A stretch of 64,000 nucleotides of DNA from Kordia sp050633145. Its GTDB lineage: Bacteria > Bacteroidota > Bacteroidia > Flavobacteriales > Flavobacteriaceae. The DNA is taken from assembly GCF_050633145.1 (NCBI RefSeq), contig NZ_JBOEFY010000023.1, positions 62,001 through 126,000 of the forward strand, given 5' to 3'. A model generated the notes under the pieces. It had not been told where the DNA came from, did no database searches, and saw only the letters and a list, made by a program, of their open reading frames with translations. Position numbers and translations under genes: made by a program. Positions 63,139 through 64,000 of this stretch are shown here, piece by piece. Numbering within the stretch: the first letter of the stretch is position 1; each line of letters begins with the position of its first letter.

Positions 63139-64000
63139 ATGAAAGTTATAGATATTCACCCAATTACACAAACTGGTGTCAATTCAAAAGAAAAATACCA
63201 AGATGGTCGTCCGTGTTTTAGTCCAGATGGACATACGGTTCTTTTTGAACGCGCTGGAGGCGGAATTGCAAGACCACAATTTTGGATTGTTGAGATGGCT
63301 TCAAATTCAGAAAACCTATATTACAAGAGTGATACGTATGGTTGTTTAAGAGCTTCTTGGTCGTGGAATCCAAAACAAAAATCAAATCAAATAGCATTTA
63401 CAGGAATTTATCCTAAAGGTGCCGTTCCTGTATCAAGAATTATGCTCTTAGATGAAAACGGTGTAAACAATAGCGCTAAACATTTAATAGTTCCTGGGTA
63501 TAAAGATTCCGAATTGTCGTATCCTGCTTGGTATCCTAATGAACTTGCTTTGTTAATGACTAATTACTCACAACTAGAACTTTTGAAAGTAAATATCAAT
63601 TCTTTAGGTTCTAATGTGTTAACATCCAGTAAGTATTGGTCTGGTATGGGAACTGTAAATGAAGCTGACTCTAAAATAATCGCTTTTGCAGGACAACCTG
63701 CAGGTTCTGGAAAGTATAATCAGAAAATAAATAAAATCTTGCTTCAAGTTGGTAATAATACGCCTGTGGTATTTTCAGATCCAGTTAAAGGAACTATTGG
63801 TCGCGCGCCTTGGTTTAACCCTAATGGAACTGTTATGGCTTTTGAAGCGTATTCAAATTCACAAAAACTACAAATATTTATACGAAAAGTAGATTTACTA
63901 AACCCACAATCGCCATCTATAATTCCTGTAAGTAATCCTAAGTTTGGTGCACAACATGCAAAATTTTCACCAGATGGTTCAAAAATGGTTTGGGCACAGA
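63139..64000 (+). CDS. TolB/PD40-like beta-propeller protein, 5' part
   Basis: The frame is open from the ATG at 63139 to the end of the window (287 codons), so the stop lies outside. It starts MKVIDIHPITQTGVNSKEKY and shows PD40-type blade ends: RPCFSPDGHTVLFE, ASWSWNPKQKSNQIAFTG, RAPWFNPNGTVMAFEA and AKFSPDGSKMVWA. There is no signal peptide. Such propellers bind proteins or ligands. It lies about 70 bp after the small ORF. The start was set by the first in-frame ATG. Confidence 0.78.
   Translation, partial: MKVIDIHPITQTGVNSKEKYQDGRPCFSPDGHTVLFERAGGGIARPQFWIVEMASNSENLYYKSDTYGCLRASWSWNPKQKSNQIAFTGIYPKGAVPVSRIMLLDENGVNNSAKHLIVPGYKDSELSYPAWYPNELALLMTNYSQLELLKVNINSLGSNVLTSSKYWSGMGTVNEADSKIIAFAGQPAGSGKYNQKINKILLQVGNNTPVVFSDPVKGTIGRAPWFNPNGTVMAFEAYSNSQKLQIFIRKVDLLNPQSPSIIPVSNPKFGAQHAKFSPDGSKMVWAQ

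Overview
The window is AT-rich DNA from a marine-type member of the Flavobacteriaceae (Bacteroidota). This rests on the gene content: PorP/SprF and CHU_C-type type IX secretion genes, DUF3078, DUF2480 and DUF5916 proteins, Bacteroidota -7 promoter elements (TAnnTTTG) and class I lanthipeptide leaders of the Bacteroidota type. A Kordia-like genome would fit, but the sequence alone does not prove the genus.

Region 1 (1-2190) holds the end of a sensor histidine kinase, its LuxR-type response regulator and, tail to tail with it, an EamA/DMT transporter. Region 2 (2274-31128, all on the minus strand) is a nearly uninterrupted operon for an extracellular contractile injection system (eCIS) of the Afp/PVC/AlgoCIS type. 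In transcription order it encodes a DUF4255 cap/terminator protein, an unknown 272-aa protein, one sheath, two tube proteins, a DUF5908 peptide, a LysM tube-initiator-like protein, a VgrG-like spike, a PAAR tip, a gp25-like protein, a giant baseplate J protein, a second baseplate (Afp12-like) protein and a CIS tape-measure protein. These are followed by two unknown helical proteins, a protein with gasdermin-like sequence features, an AAA+ ATPase, a degenerate Y1-transposase-like protein, and two DUF4157 proteins that look like cargo toxins. The core builds the particle, the AAA+ ATPase is the usual eCIS ATPase, and the 3' end looks like the payload module.

Region 3 (31511-42335) contains an O-antigen ligase/TPR protein, then sufS, an M43 metalloprotease lipoprotein, a small lipoprotein, sufE, sufT, DUF2480, two DUF3078 outer-membrane proteins and a TPR protein. 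Region 4 (42345-48562) has a DUF5916 outer-membrane protein divergent from a histidine kinase/OmpR-type regulator operon with a Ser-rich/coiled-coil exported protein. The divergent promoter carries GTTAA repeats spaced exactly 11 bp.

Region 5 (48622-51528) has five short lanthipeptide-like precursor genes next to hflX. One precursor lies between hflX and a 90-bp, 90% identical copy of the hflX 3' end. Region 6 (51613-59810) holds an endonuclease/exonuclease/phosphatase protein and a type-B T9SS trio (1423-aa CUB-repeat protein with CHU_C tail, PorP/SprF, OmpA/TPR/PD40 protein). Region 7 (59924-64000) holds a 130-aa protein, a DUF4132 protein, a 50-aa overlapping ORF and the start of a PD40 beta-propeller protein that runs off the window.

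The most interesting material is the accessory end of the eCIS operon (2274-11413): a possible gasdermin-like pore former, an OTU-like cysteine-protease effector, and a transposase-derived protein that has lost its HUH motif. All functional calls are from reading sequence by eye, with no database search.
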